Shown here piece after piece: positions 39,209-47,659 of a DNA stretch of 64,000 bases. Every line of letters begins with the position of its first letter. The stretch's first letter is position 1. The stretch is taken from positions 1-64,000 of the forward strand of contig CALSSA010000006.1 in NCBI GenBank assembly GCA_943788875.1, written 5' to 3'. Source of the DNA: an uncultured Pseudomonadales bacterium. GTDB lineage: Bacteria; Pseudomonadota; Gammaproteobacteria; Pseudomonadales; Porticoccaceae. Position numbers and translations under genes: made by a program. The notes beneath the pieces are model-generated. The model had not been told where the DNA came from, ran no database searches, and saw nothing but the letters and a program-made list of their open reading frames with translations.

Positions 39209-40502
39209 CTAGAGCCTAAATACTGAGAAGCCCTGTTCGCCGAGGACATTTCTGTCATATAAAGATTTTACATCGGCTAGAACTGGCGCCGACCCTTTAC
39301 AGAATGACCTAAGTTCCTCTGGATCTAAATCGCGGAACTCATTATGTCCCACCGCAACAATTAGTGAATCTACCTGATGATTACTATCGACTTTACCTAA
39401 AGTGATGCCATAACTCTGCTCAACATCCACAGGATCTGCCCAAGGGTCTGCGACAACCACATTCACACCCCAATTTTTTAGCTCAGACACTACATGAGTA
39501 ATTTTGCTGTTACGAACATCAGGGCAATTCTCCTTGAATGTTATACCTAAGACTCCCACGGTGCTCTTAGTCACATCAATGCCATTGATAAGCATTTTTT
39601 GAATAACTTTTTTCACCATGTACTGGGCCATACCATCATTAATCTGCCGTCCAGCCAGAATAACTTGAGGGTGATAACCCACCTGCTCGGCCTTGTGCGT
39701 CAAATAATAGGGGTCTACTCCAATACAGTGCCCTCCAACTAAACCGGGTCTGAATGGTAAGAAATTCCATTTACTACCAGCGGCTTCGAGGACATCTAGA
39801 GTATCTATATCTAATCTTCCAAAAATAACAGAAAGTTCATTGACTAGAGCAATATTCAAATCACGCTGTGTATTCTCGATCACTTTAGCCGCCTCAGCGA
39901 CTTTTATGCTTGAGGCCTGAAAAGTACCTGCCGTAATTATGCTTTTATAAAGAGCATCTATCTCTTCGGCTATGGCAGGCTTAGACCCGCTCGTGATTTT
40001 TGTGATTTTAGTTAACGTGTTTACTTTATCGCCCGGGTTGATTCTCTCGGGACTATAGCCACAGAAGAAATCTTGATTAAAGACAAGGCCGGATACTCTT
40101 TCGAGGATAGGAACACACACCTCTTCGGTACAACCAGGGAATACTGTGGACTCATATATCTACGATATCACCCACCTTGAGTGATTTCGCCACAGTCTCA
40201 CTTGCCTTAATGATCGGAGTTAAATCAGGTCGATTGACATCATCAATTGGGGTTGGGACAGTAATAATAAAAATCTTACAGTCATTCAAATCATCCGAAT
40301 CACAACTAAAGCCTAGATGGGCAGCCTCTACCAAACTCTCTTTACTTACCTCAAGAGTATTATCCTTACCCTTCCTCAATTCTTCTATACGAGATGCATT
40401 GATATCAAACCCGAGCGTGGGCCTAGCTTTACCAAACTCCACAGCTAAGGGCAGACCTACATAGCCAAGCCCAATGATGGCAATTTTTTTATGTTCCTGC
40501 AT
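39209..40502 (-). pseudogene. wbpA: WbpA-type UDP-GlcNAc 6-dehydrogenase, one frameshift
   Basis: UDP-sugar dehydrogenase of about 430 residues. It starts KIAIIGLGYVGLPLAVEFGK, GFDINASRIEELRKG and TVPTPIDDVNRPDLTP, then an extra base near 40160 interrupts the expected DIV-YESTVFPGCTEE. The rest, FFCGYSPERINPGDKVNTL, PGLVGGHCIGVDPYYLTHKA (catalytic Cys) and LGITFKENCPDVRNSK, is complete. WbpA oxidises UDP-GlcNAc at C6, the first step of the 2,3-diacetamido-uronic acid pathway. It is first in the wbpA-B-D-E order. Confidence 0.85.
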
Positions 40503-40571
40503 AAAACCTACTTCCGTTTAAATCAACTTCTAACCACTTAAAATCCTAACTACCGATAAGAGCCTCTATCA

Positions 40572-41291
40572 TTACCTAGGCACTCCATCCGCTATAAGGC
40601 TTTTCACTTTACTAATATTCTGCCAAAGAAGCGCCCGAGGGACTGAAATATCCATAGCCTTCATGCAACGCTCAAGCAGACCATTCTCCTCACCCAACCT
40701 ATCAATCACCCTGGAAAGATCTTTTAATATGGCTTCACCATAGGCCGCGTTAGATTTTGTGGCCGCCTCAAAAAATTCTGTCTTACTAAGATTAAGCATG
40801 GCAAGGTCTATCACATCTCGGCAATGCATTCCCATATCCAGACCCCGATCAGAATTGGCGAGCAGCTTACTTGCGGCCATATCTAGCGTGGTTAATGTGG
40901 CGACGCCTAAAATGCTATCCTTCTTTCTTGGTTTTGCCAGCGCAATCCGCCCCTCAAGGACAATCTCAAACTTAATCGGCTTTCCTTGGACAAACACTTT
41001 GGTTCGGATACCGTACTGATCACTGCGAATATCCGACGCTTGAAGCTGTCCGGCATCGGTACTTCTCATTAGCGATTGAAGGCCCTGCTCACGGACTAGA
41101 TTGCGCAGATGTCGATATGAGGCCAAGTCCGACACCAAAAAATCTATATCAACCGACTCACGGTACTCACCGTATCTCAGGGCGATTGCTGTGCCCCCCG
41201 CAAAAAGGCAGTTATGCTGCTTCAGCAAATCCCCATCCAGCGACTCAAGGACTTTCGCTATACGCTGGTGATGTGGACGGTTAAATATCAA
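40572..41291 (-). CDS. AbiEii-type nucleotidyltransferase (putative toxin)
   Basis: 239 residues of the nucleotidyl transferase AbiEii/AbiGii family (DUF1814). The catalytic core is visible as LFAGGTAIALRYGEYRESVDIDFLVSD-like: GGTAIALR followed by the metal-binding D-x-D of VDIDF. A second conserved region is IKFEIVLEGRIAL, then LDMAASKLLANSDRG, where the KL-x(3)-R/D pattern resembles the family. Its start overlaps the stop of the XRE regulator gene (ATGA). Members of this family act as toxins by tRNA nucleotidylation in type IV toxin-antitoxin systems; here the partner is an XRE protein, not AbiEi. Confidence 0.82.
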   Translation of the reverse strand: MIFNRPHHQRIAKVLESLDGDLLKQHNCLFAGGTAIALRYGEYRESVDIDFLVSDLASYRHLRNLVREQGLQSLMRSTDAGQLQASDIRSDQYGIRTKVFVQGKPIKFEIVLEGRIALAKPRKKDSILGVATLTTLDMAASKLLANSDRGLDMGMHCRDVIDLAMLNLSKTEFFEAATKSNAAYGEAILKDLSRVIDRLGEENGLLERCMKAMDISVPRALLWQNISKVKSLIADGVPR

Positions 41292-41770
41292 GACAGCGCT
41301 CCCTCAAATGCAACGCCAAGTAGCTCGATAAGCGCCTGCTCGCTGTCGCTAAGGCTTTCACTATCCAAGAACCGCTTATTACGCTCATAGATTGAGTGGG
41401 CCTCAACAAGAGATAGCTCATCGACACCCTGCACATGCCACGCCAGCTCTTTTAACTGGGGGTATTCTGCGAGCGATAGTCGAGCCGGCAGCTTGCCGAC
41501 GCTGCCTGCATTAGCTGTATTCCCCATATCAGTTTTTGCAGAGAGGTGCAGATTCAAATCTAGAGCGCTGATAACATTTAGGTAGGCACCCATACTCACG
41601 GTGGACTCACCCTTCTCAATACGATGCAGTGTCACCCGAGATATGCCCGCTGTCTCGGCGGCTGCATTTGCCGTGATCTTGAATGACTTACGGTGCTGCA
41701 TTATCAACTGCCCAATATCGGCGAGCTGACTAACCGCGTCATCTGATATTTTTTCTATTTTTTTCTTCAT
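41288..41770 (-). CDS. XRE-family regulator, putative antitoxin partner
   Basis: 160 residues. A Cro/C1 helix-turn-helix occupies about residues 20-75 (ITANAAAETAGISRVTLHRI, EKGESTVSMGAYLNVISALD). The C-terminal half has a conserved-looking segment LSLAEYPQLKELAWHVQGVD and an acidic tail, probably contacting the partner nucleotidyltransferase. Translation is coupled to the AbiEii gene by a 4-base overlap. A promoter framed by a perfect 14-base inverted repeat lies directly before the ATG, indicating autorepression and an almost leaderless transcript. Confidence 0.82.
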   Translation of the reverse strand: MKKKIEKISDDAVSQLADIGQLIMQHRKSFKITANAAAETAGISRVTLHRIEKGESTVSMGAYLNVISALDLNLHLSAKTDMGNTANAGSVGKLPARLSLAEYPQLKELAWHVQGVDELSLVEAHSIYERNKRFLDSESLSDSEQALIELLGVAFEGALS

Positions 41771-41771
41771 A

Positions 41772-41821
41772 ATGTTTCATATAATATACATATATGCAGA
41801 TATGTCAATTATATGAAACAT
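41772..41821 (-). promoter_or_regulatory. Palindromic operator-promoter of the XRE/AbiEii pair
   Basis: The arms ATGTTTCATATAAT (41772-41785) and ATTATATGAAACAT (41808-41821) are perfect inverted repeats separated by 22 bases. Between and inside them, on the minus strand, lie TTGACA (41808-41803) and TATTAT (41786-41781), 16 bases apart. Transcription would start near 41774, four bases before the ATG at 41770. The XRE protein binding both arms would occlude the promoter. Confidence 0.8.
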
Positions 41822-41870
41822 AATTAAGCTTTTATATAGCGCAAGCTCTTACTGTAATTGATAAAAGCCA

Positions 41871-42212
41871 TTATCGCGCCCCACTCGAAGCCCTGCCCTC
41901 AACCTCCGACTTAAGCGCCTCAATCTCCAACTCAAGCCGCCTGTACTCATCCTGCTTGCGGGCCAAAAAACGTACCGTGATCGCTGCCTTCTCTTTTATC
42001 CCCTTGGGCGTCAACAGATAGGCATAGCCCCACTTGTTATCAGAGCGCTGAAAGTTATCCAACTTAACAAGACCTACATCAATCAGTGACTTCACAATGT
42101 AGTGAGTCTTGCCCAAGCTCACTCCGAGCTCGGCCGACAACTGGCGCTGGGTTAGCTGTGGATTTTGCTCTAGCAGTCTAAGCACGCTGAGCTGGATTTC
42201 GTCGCTGGGCAT
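41871..42212 (-). CDS. MarR-family EPS-associated transcriptional regulator
   Basis: 113 residues with a winged helix-turn-helix over residues 5-75 (IQLSVLRLLEQNPQLTQRQL, SAELGVSLGKTHYIVKSLID, GYAYLLTPKGIKEKAAIT) and a C-terminal helix (ARKQDEYRRLELEIEALKSE) that probably forms a coiled-coil dimer. This matches the small MarR-like regulators found in extracellular polysaccharide clusters. An inverted repeat 39 bases upstream may be its own operator. Its targets are probably the polysaccharide genes next to it. Confidence 0.82.
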   Translation of the reverse strand: MPSDEIQLSVLRLLEQNPQLTQRQLSAELGVSLGKTHYIVKSLIDVGLVKLDNFQRSDNKWGYAYLLTPKGIKEKAAITVRFLARKQDEYRRLELEIEALKSEVEGRASSGAR

Positions 42213-42250
42213 ACACTCTTCTTTATTGTCAGTCAGGCTACCGCACTGCC

Positions 42251-42278
42251 TGTGCTAAAATTTCAGGCAGTTAGCACA
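42251..42278 (-). promoter_or_regulatory. Inverted repeat upstream of the EPS regulator
   Basis: TGTGCTAA (42251-42258) and TTAGCACA (42271-42278) form a perfect 8-base inverted repeat with 12 bases between. It lies 39 bases before the regulator start and in the shared region with the sugar transferase gene behind it. Spacing of about two helical turns between arm centres suits a dimeric winged-helix protein. No recognised hairpin terminator function. Confidence 0.5.
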
Positions 42279-42372
42279 AAGCTCTGTTCTTGTTCATCGG
42301 TTGAACATTGTGCAAAGTCTAACACAGAAACTAAATAAAGATATGCGGGAACAGCCAACAAAAAGCTGTAGA

Positions 42373-43482
42373 TCAGACCAGTCTGGGACGAAGCCAACTC
42401 ATGGCGGCAAGATATAGTCCTGCCTCCAGCAAAAATACCCAGAGCCAGTCATGGCTTTGAGGCGCCAGCCAACCATTTGTATAACCGGCCAGCACCAGCC
42501 CGGCAGTACAGCCACTAATTATTAATCCCGTCGCTGAGTTAGCTAATACTTTCGACCGGAAAAGTGCCTTCAGATATCGGTGCAAATGATTATGCAGGTG
42601 GCCATTATCCGCTGCAAAAGGAGACCCTCCAATGGCCAACCGACGAATAATGCTTACTACAAAATCGAGGCAGGGGTACGCGACCAAAGCCATCATAAAC
42701 CATATGGAGAAGCCCTCCATTGCCACACCATTCAGTCCATATCCCAGAATAATAGCCCCGAGCCCATAACTGCCCGCATCACCTAGAAAGAACCAGCCCG
42801 AAATAAGATTAAAAATAAGAAAAATAGTACAGACGAACATGAGAATACCATCAGTCGGACGACTATATTCAATAAAGAAAATACTAAAAGCGACAACAGC
42901 AATGCCCGGAACCAGACCATTGGCGCCATCCGCCATATTAAACGCATTGATAAAGCCAACGCAGAAGACCGTAGTTAATATCCAGGCTAGCAATGGGATC
43001 TGAAGTAATGAATCAAACCCTATAATGCCCAACTGCTGTGGTATCAGCTCAGGCCAATACCAAAGCAGGCAACCCCAAATCACAAATTTAAATATTAAAC
43101 GCATCAATGGGCTTAGAAAATCTGGCTGCAGATCTTCAATGAAACCCAGTAACACACTGATAAAAATCGCCAACCACAAAAAGAGCTCCCGCTCTAGCCG
43201 GACCACTCCAGGGGTATAAGGAGAAAAAACCATTAAACCAAGAATGTAGGCACCAAATATGATAACAATGGCAACACCGCCCAAACGAGAAGAGTCGCCA
43301 GAACTTATACCATGAGACACTGCCGAATCACGACCGATTGAAAGGCGTGAAATACAGGTCATCAGCAGAATAGCGCCAATGCCTGCCAAACCATAGGTGA
43401 GCCCCCCAACCAAACACATAAGGGCAACTTTAATTTGCCCTTTAGAAGAGCTAACGGACAGCAGTCCTGTATTATCTAACAA
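42373..43482 (-). CDS. Polyprenyl-phosphate sugar-1-phosphate transferase (WecA/MraY superfamily), copy A
   Basis: 369 residues, about 10-11 membrane helices. PNPT motifs are present in the variant form seen in EPS loci: HGISSGDSSRLGGVAIVI, GFIEDLQPDF (Glu-Asp instead of Asp-Asp), NAFNMADGANGLVPGIAV, FLGDAGSYGLGAII and DNGHLHNHLHRYL. The start seems to be TTG 43482. It is a paralogue of the gene at 43.9-45.0 kb, from which it is separated by a small gene. It would start a second lipid-linked glycan; the donor sugar is not predictable. Confidence 0.82.
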   Translation of the reverse strand: MLDNTGLLSVSSSKGQIKVALMCLVGGLTYGLAGIGAILLMTCISRLSIGRDSAVSHGISSGDSSRLGGVAIVIIFGAYILGLMVFSPYTPGVVRLERELFLWLAIFISVLLGFIEDLQPDFLSPLMRLIFKFVIWGCLLWYWPELIPQQLGIIGFDSLLQIPLLAWILTTVFCVGFINAFNMADGANGLVPGIAVVAFSIFFIEYSRPTDGILMFVCTIFLIFNLISGWFFLGDAGSYGLGAIILGYGLNGVAMEGFSIWFMMALVAYPCLDFVVSIIRRLAIGGSPFAADNGHLHNHLHRYLKALFRSKVLANSATGLIISGCTAGLVLAGYTNGWLAPQSHDWLWVFLLEAGLYLAAMSWLRPRLV

Positions 43483-43532
43483 CTTATCAATCCTTCCTTG
43501 ACCTAGATTTGATACTACAGTTATCTAGCTGA

Positions 43533-43814
43533 TCAATTGGCTCCTTCACTGCCCTTTAAAACGGCTCGGGAAGTCGATCGACCATTACCAGCCTCATCCC
43601 GAATAACTGTTTTATGCCCATTATCGGTGACTATAGAAACAACCTTCGAACCCACAAAGCCCACAGCAAAAAACTGAGGAAGGCTTTGAAATAAATGGTT
43701 ATCCAGAGTATCGCCGGTAAGTTTGTGGTTACTAACTTCAGCAATATGAATAATGCCAACAGACACCAGAATTACCGAACATAGACCTAACACCAGTCCC
43801 TTTGCACGCACCAT
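43533..43814 (-). CDS. Small exported or membrane-anchored protein of unknown function
   Basis: From ATG 43814 it encodes 93 residues (a GTG four codons earlier is possible). One N-terminal hydrophobic segment (GLVLGLCSVILVSVGIIHIA) is followed by a polar region with FFAVGFVGSKVVSIVTDNGH. No lipobox and no known domain. Its position between two paralogous sugar-phosphate transferases suggests a role in the same glycan pathway, but this is inference only. Confidence 0.5.
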   Translation of the reverse strand: MVRAKGLVLGLCSVILVSVGIIHIAEVSNHKLTGDTLDNHLFQSLPQFFAVGFVGSKVVSIVTDNGHKTVIRDEAGNGRSTSRAVLKGSEGAN

Positions 43815-43923
43815 TGCATAGCCCACTTAAAAGAAGTCGCGTATGTTAAAGCATTTTATGCGTATTTGCATATTTTTTCCGACAACATCGGAAAATCATA
43901 ATTGAGGACCCCAGGCTCGACTG

Positions 43924-45039
43924 CTAGCCAGTCACTTTACTATCGCTATGACGATTGATACCTGCGCAATAAAAAGCTGCCGCATATAACAAGCATTGCA
44001 CGGCAAATACCTTTAGCCAAAGGGCATCCAGCACTAGAGACCAGCCTGCTAAATAGCCAGCTAACGCGAAACCTGAACTGCCAGCGGCAATGATCAACCC
44101 AGTCAGCGAATTAGCCATAGTTTGTGACTGCAATCGTCTCGCCAAGTGAGAATGAAGACGATTATGAAAGTGATCATTATCGGGCAATAGTACCGATCGA
44201 CCCGACAGCCCCCTGCGCAGCATACTAACCAGTATTTCAATACAGGGATATGCCAACAGTACCGCCAAAAACGAAGCTGAAAATGTATTGCCGCTATAAA
44301 ACTCAAGTCCGGCTATGGCAACCACCGCTCCCAAACCATAAGAGCCAGCATCGCCCAAGAACATACGGCCGGAGATAACATTGAAAAGCACAAAAATGCC
44401 GGTGGTTGTAGTCAAAATCGAATAAACCAGAAGGTCACTCTCAAGAGAGAAAATCAAAAAGCAAATAAAGAAAACTGTTGGCATTAATCCATTAGCGCCA
44501 TCAGCCATATTTGAGGCATTTAAAAACCCGACACAGAAAATTATCGTCAAAAACCAAGCCACAGGCGGATAACTCAGCAACAAATCTAAAACAGCAATAT
44601 TAAGGTTCGCAGGCACAAGTTCTGGCCACAACCACAGTACCAGTGCAAAGATAACTACCTTACTTAAGAGTCGATAGCGTGGCTTGAGAATATCATTTTC
44701 TATATCCTCTAACAGTCCCAGCACTGCGCAGAGAATACAGCCCACCCAGCCAGCCCAGCGGATACCCCAAGGACCAACCTCGGAAACGATATTCCCGGAT
44801 ACGGCCTCTATCATTAATAGCAAAAAGCTACTGCCAATAATGAAAGCTCCGCCAAGACGAGAGGCTTGAACCTTAGCAATTCCATGCTTATTGGCCCCAT
44901 CTTCTGCATAGTTCTGACGGATCATCCAGTGCATCAGCATCATTCCAAGCAGGCCTGCAAGACCAAAAATAATAACTGACAGTATGGTCATTACTGCTAT
45001 TTTGATAAGGGACGTTTCTGAGATAAGAAATCTATTCAC
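43924..45039 (-). CDS. Polyprenyl-phosphate sugar-1-phosphate transferase (WecA/MraY superfamily), copy B
   Basis: 371 residues, about 10-11 membrane helices, GTG start. It carries the same set of variant motifs as copy A: HGIAKVQASRLGGAFIIG, GLLEDIENDILKPRYRLL, NASNMADGANGLMPTVFF, FLGDAGSYGLGAVVAI, DNDHFHNRLHSHLARRL. The two share the C-terminal pattern SLTGLIIAAGSSGFALAGYL / SATGLIISGCTAGLVLAGYT, so they are tandem duplicates that have diverged. rmlB follows after a 196-base gap with no clear terminator. Confidence 0.82.
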   Translation of the reverse strand: MNRFLISETSLIKIAVMTILSVIIFGLAGLLGMMLMHWMIRQNYAEDGANKHGIAKVQASRLGGAFIIGSSFLLLMIEAVSGNIVSEVGPWGIRWAGWVGCILCAVLGLLEDIENDILKPRYRLLSKVVIFALVLWLWPELVPANLNIAVLDLLLSYPPVAWFLTIIFCVGFLNASNMADGANGLMPTVFFICFLIFSLESDLLVYSILTTTTGIFVLFNVISGRMFLGDAGSYGLGAVVAIAGLEFYSGNTFSASFLAVLLAYPCIEILVSMLRRGLSGRSVLLPDNDHFHNRLHSHLARRLQSQTMANSLTGLIIAAGSSGFALAGYLAGWSLVLDALWLKVFAVQCLLYAAAFYCAGINRHSDSKVTG

Positions 45040-45235
45040 ACTACTTCCATAGGACCTATTAACGCACTTAGATCATTGAAAACTGCTATTTGGCATATCC
45101 AAGCCGATTTATAAGAGGATTAACAACACTTGGCAGCTTATTGAAAATGCGATCGACCCTAATATAAAAGAGTTTTGACTAAAGGTACAAGTATAAAAAC
45201 TCAAAATACAATCCTGATTACGTAAATCAAATGCG

Positions 45236-46258
45236 CTAGTTGTTAGCAATGTCTCTGCAATACCAATCTATGGTCTTAATCATCCCTGTATCAAACGTTT
45301 GCTTAGGCGCCCAACCTAAGTCTTCTGCTATCTTGCCTGTATTGACAGCATAGCGTCGATCATGGCCCAAACGATCTTCTGTAAAACAAATCAAATCCCG
45401 GCAGGAGTTGTTATTTATGGCTAACTCATCCATCCCATCACAAATCAGATAACAAATATCAATGTTGGCCAATTCGTTCTGACCACCGATATTATAGGTT
45501 TCTCCTCTTACGCCGAGACGAATCACCTGATCAATGCCAGCACAATGGTCCTCAACGAACAACCAGTCTCTGATATTACCGCCATCTCCATAAATCGGAA
45601 TAGGCTTTCGCTCAAGGCAACAGCTGATAATAGTAGGAAGAAGCTTTTCATGGTGCTGGTAAGGGCCGTAATTATTGGAACAGTTACTGGTGGTGACTGG
45701 CAGACCATAGGTATGGTGCCACGCCCTTACCAAATGGTCAGAACCTGCTTTAGATGCCGAATAAGGCGAGTTAGGCGCATAGGCTGTAGACTCCTCAAAT
45801 GCCGGTTCAGTCGCAGTCAAACTGCCATAGACTTCGTCAGTAGAGATATGGTGAAAGCGGCATTGGTCTTGTGTGTAGCGACAATCATCTAGCCAGTAGC
45901 CTCGCGCAGCTTCCAGCAGGCTGAATGTACCCAGTATATTGGTTTCTATAAAGGCGGCTGGCCCAGTTATAGAGCGATCAACATGGCTTTCGGCGGCAAA
46001 ATGCACAATGGTATCAATCTGATACTGCCGCAATAACTTATCTACCAGCGGCTGATCACAAATATCGCCCCGCATAAATTGATGTCGTGTCGGATCAGGT
46101 AAATCTGCTAAATTATCTAATGAGCCCGCATAGGTAAGCTTATCCAGATTGAGGATACTGATATTCTTGTACTTGGCCAGCATATAGCGAATGTAGTTGC
46201 AGCCAATAAACCCTGCGCCCCCAGTCACTAAAATATTTTGTGGTTGATACTCAGCCAT
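45236..46258 (-). CDS. rmlB: dTDP-glucose 4,6-dehydratase
   Basis: Second enzyme of dTDP-L-rhamnose synthesis. NAD-binding ILVTGGAGFIGCNYIRYMLA, STDEVYGSL with the catalytic Asp-Glu, and YSASKAGSDHLVRAWHHTYG with Tyr-x3-Lys are all present in the 340-residue protein. NCSNNYGPYQHHEKLLPTII and GDGGNIRDWLFVEDHC are further RmlB signatures. It is the last gene of the rmlA-C-D-B operon and overlaps rmlD by 8 bases. Confidence 0.97.
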   Translation of the reverse strand: MAEYQPQNILVTGGAGFIGCNYIRYMLAKYKNISILNLDKLTYAGSLDNLADLPDPTRHQFMRGDICDQPLVDKLLRQYQIDTIVHFAAESHVDRSITGPAAFIETNILGTFSLLEAARGYWLDDCRYTQDQCRFHHISTDEVYGSLTATEPAFEESTAYAPNSPYSASKAGSDHLVRAWHHTYGLPVTTSNCSNNYGPYQHHEKLLPTIISCCLERKPIPIYGDGGNIRDWLFVEDHCAGIDQVIRLGVRGETYNIGGQNELANIDICYLICDGMDELAINNNSCRDLICFTEDRLGHDRRYAVNTGKIAEDLGWAPKQTFDTGMIKTIDWYCRDIANN

Positions 46259-47129
46259 GATCCTTTAACTCTCCAATGGTTTGCATCAATGACTCTCTCC
46301 AGGGTTTTATACTGATATTAAAGGTCCTTTCGAGCTTGGTGCTGTCGAGGATAGAATTGTTTGGCCGTTTAGCTGCCGTTTTATAGCCACTCGACGGTAT
46401 CGGGGTTACTTGCTGTATGGAAAGCTCTAAGTCCTGCTCGTTAGCTTCAGCAAATATAGTAGAGGCAAAATCAAACCAGGTAACCGCATCTGGCTGAGCC
46501 AGATGATAGATACCCCATTGATTAGTGACCCTGCTGATAATTTCCATAGTAATACGAGCAATCTCTGTACTGCAGGTAGGCTTGCCATATTGATCATTTA
46601 CCACATTTAAATCATGGTTTGATCTGCCCAGCCGTACCATCGACTTAACAAAATTGTTGCCATAGGGTGAAAATATCCAGCTACTTCGCAAAATTAGATA
46701 CTTGCTGCAAGACGCCTGAATCGCCTGCTCACCAGCCAATTTACTGGCACCATAAACATTTAACGGTCCTGTAATATCAGTTTCACAGTAATCACCACTA
46801 TGATTGCCATCAAACACATAATCAGTAGAAAAATGAATCAGCGGAATACTGGCCTCAGCACAGGCCAATGCCAAATTGGCAGGTCCCAGCTGATTAGAGG
46901 CTACGGCCTCCTGAACATGACTCTCAGCCCCATCAACATTGGTATAGGCGGCCGTATTAATAACAAAATCGGGCTGGTCTCGCTCGATAACAGAATCAAC
47001 TGCTTTCGTGCAACTGATATCGAGCTGTGCTCGGTTATAGCTTATCAGCTTTATATCATCTCGCCCCTGAGCCAGTACGGCAAATGACTGCGCTACCTGA
47101 CTATCTGCACCAGTAATCAAGAGTCTCAA
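46251..47129 (-). CDS. rmlD: dTDP-4-dehydrorhamnose reductase
   Basis: Final step of dTDP-L-rhamnose synthesis. The 292-residue short-chain reductase has LLITGADSQVAQSFAVLAQG at the N-terminus, DFVINTAAYTNVDGAE, STDYVFDGNHSGDY and the catalytic YGASKLAGEQAIQ. RSSWIFSPYGNNFVKSMVRL is the following conserved block. It appears to start at TTG, overlapping the rmlC stop (TTGA). Confidence 0.96.
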   Translation of the reverse strand: MRLLITGADSQVAQSFAVLAQGRDDIKLISYNRAQLDISCTKAVDSVIERDQPDFVINTAAYTNVDGAESHVQEAVASNQLGPANLALACAEASIPLIHFSTDYVFDGNHSGDYCETDITGPLNVYGASKLAGEQAIQASCSKYLILRSSWIFSPYGNNFVKSMVRLGRSNHDLNVVNDQYGKPTCSTEIARITMEIISRVTNQWGIYHLAQPDAVTWFDFASTIFAEANEQDLELSIQQVTPIPSSGYKTAAKRPNNSILDSTKLERTFNISIKPWRESLMQTIGELKDHG

Positions 47130-47659
47130 CTAAACAACTCCTGAAACCCAATGGCCTGACTGTCTTTTTCGGATAACAGCGGGGAAGCCAGGGGCCAGTC
47201 GATACCAATCTGCGCATCATTCCAACTCAAACAGCCCTCATCGGCACTGTCATAATAGTCTGTACACTTGTATTCTAAATCAGCAAATTCGGACGTCACG
47301 GCAAAACCATGTGCCAACCCTGGCGACAGCCACAGCTGGCATTTATTTGATTCAGAGAGGGTTGTACCAAACCATTGACCAAATGTAGGAGAGTCCGGTC
47401 GAATATCTACGGCAACATCAAACACCTCCCCGCGCACTACTCTGACCAGCTTACCCTGAGGTTTAGTTCGCTGAAAATGCAGCCCGCGAATAACACCATG
47501 GCAGGACTGGGAATGATTATCCTGCACAAATTGCTGGTTGATACCCAATTCCTGATAGCGATCCAACTGATAGGTCTCAAGGAAAAAACCTCGGGTATCA
47601 CTAAACACCTTAGGCTCTATAATCAGACAACCTTCTATACCAGTTTTTATTACCTTCAC
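47126..47659 (-). CDS. rmlC: dTDP-4-dehydrorhamnose 3,5-epimerase
   Basis: Third enzyme of dTDP-L-rhamnose synthesis, a cupin-fold epimerase. 177 residues with [40 protein letters not shown] (catalytic His), [19 protein letters not shown] and [20 protein letters not shown]. All family residues seem present. It starts with GTG overlapping the rmlA stop (GTGA) and overlaps rmlD, so the four rml genes form one tightly coupled operon. Confidence 0.96.
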   Translation of the reverse strand: MKVIKTGIEGCLIIEPKVFSDTRGFFLETYQLDRYQELGINQQFVQDNHSQSCHGVIRGLHFQRTKPQGKLVRVVRGEVFDVAVDIRPDSPTFGQWFGTTLSESNKCQLWLSPGLAHGFAVTSEFADLEYKCTDYYDSADEGCLSWNDAQIGIDWPLASPLLSEKDSQAIGFQELFS

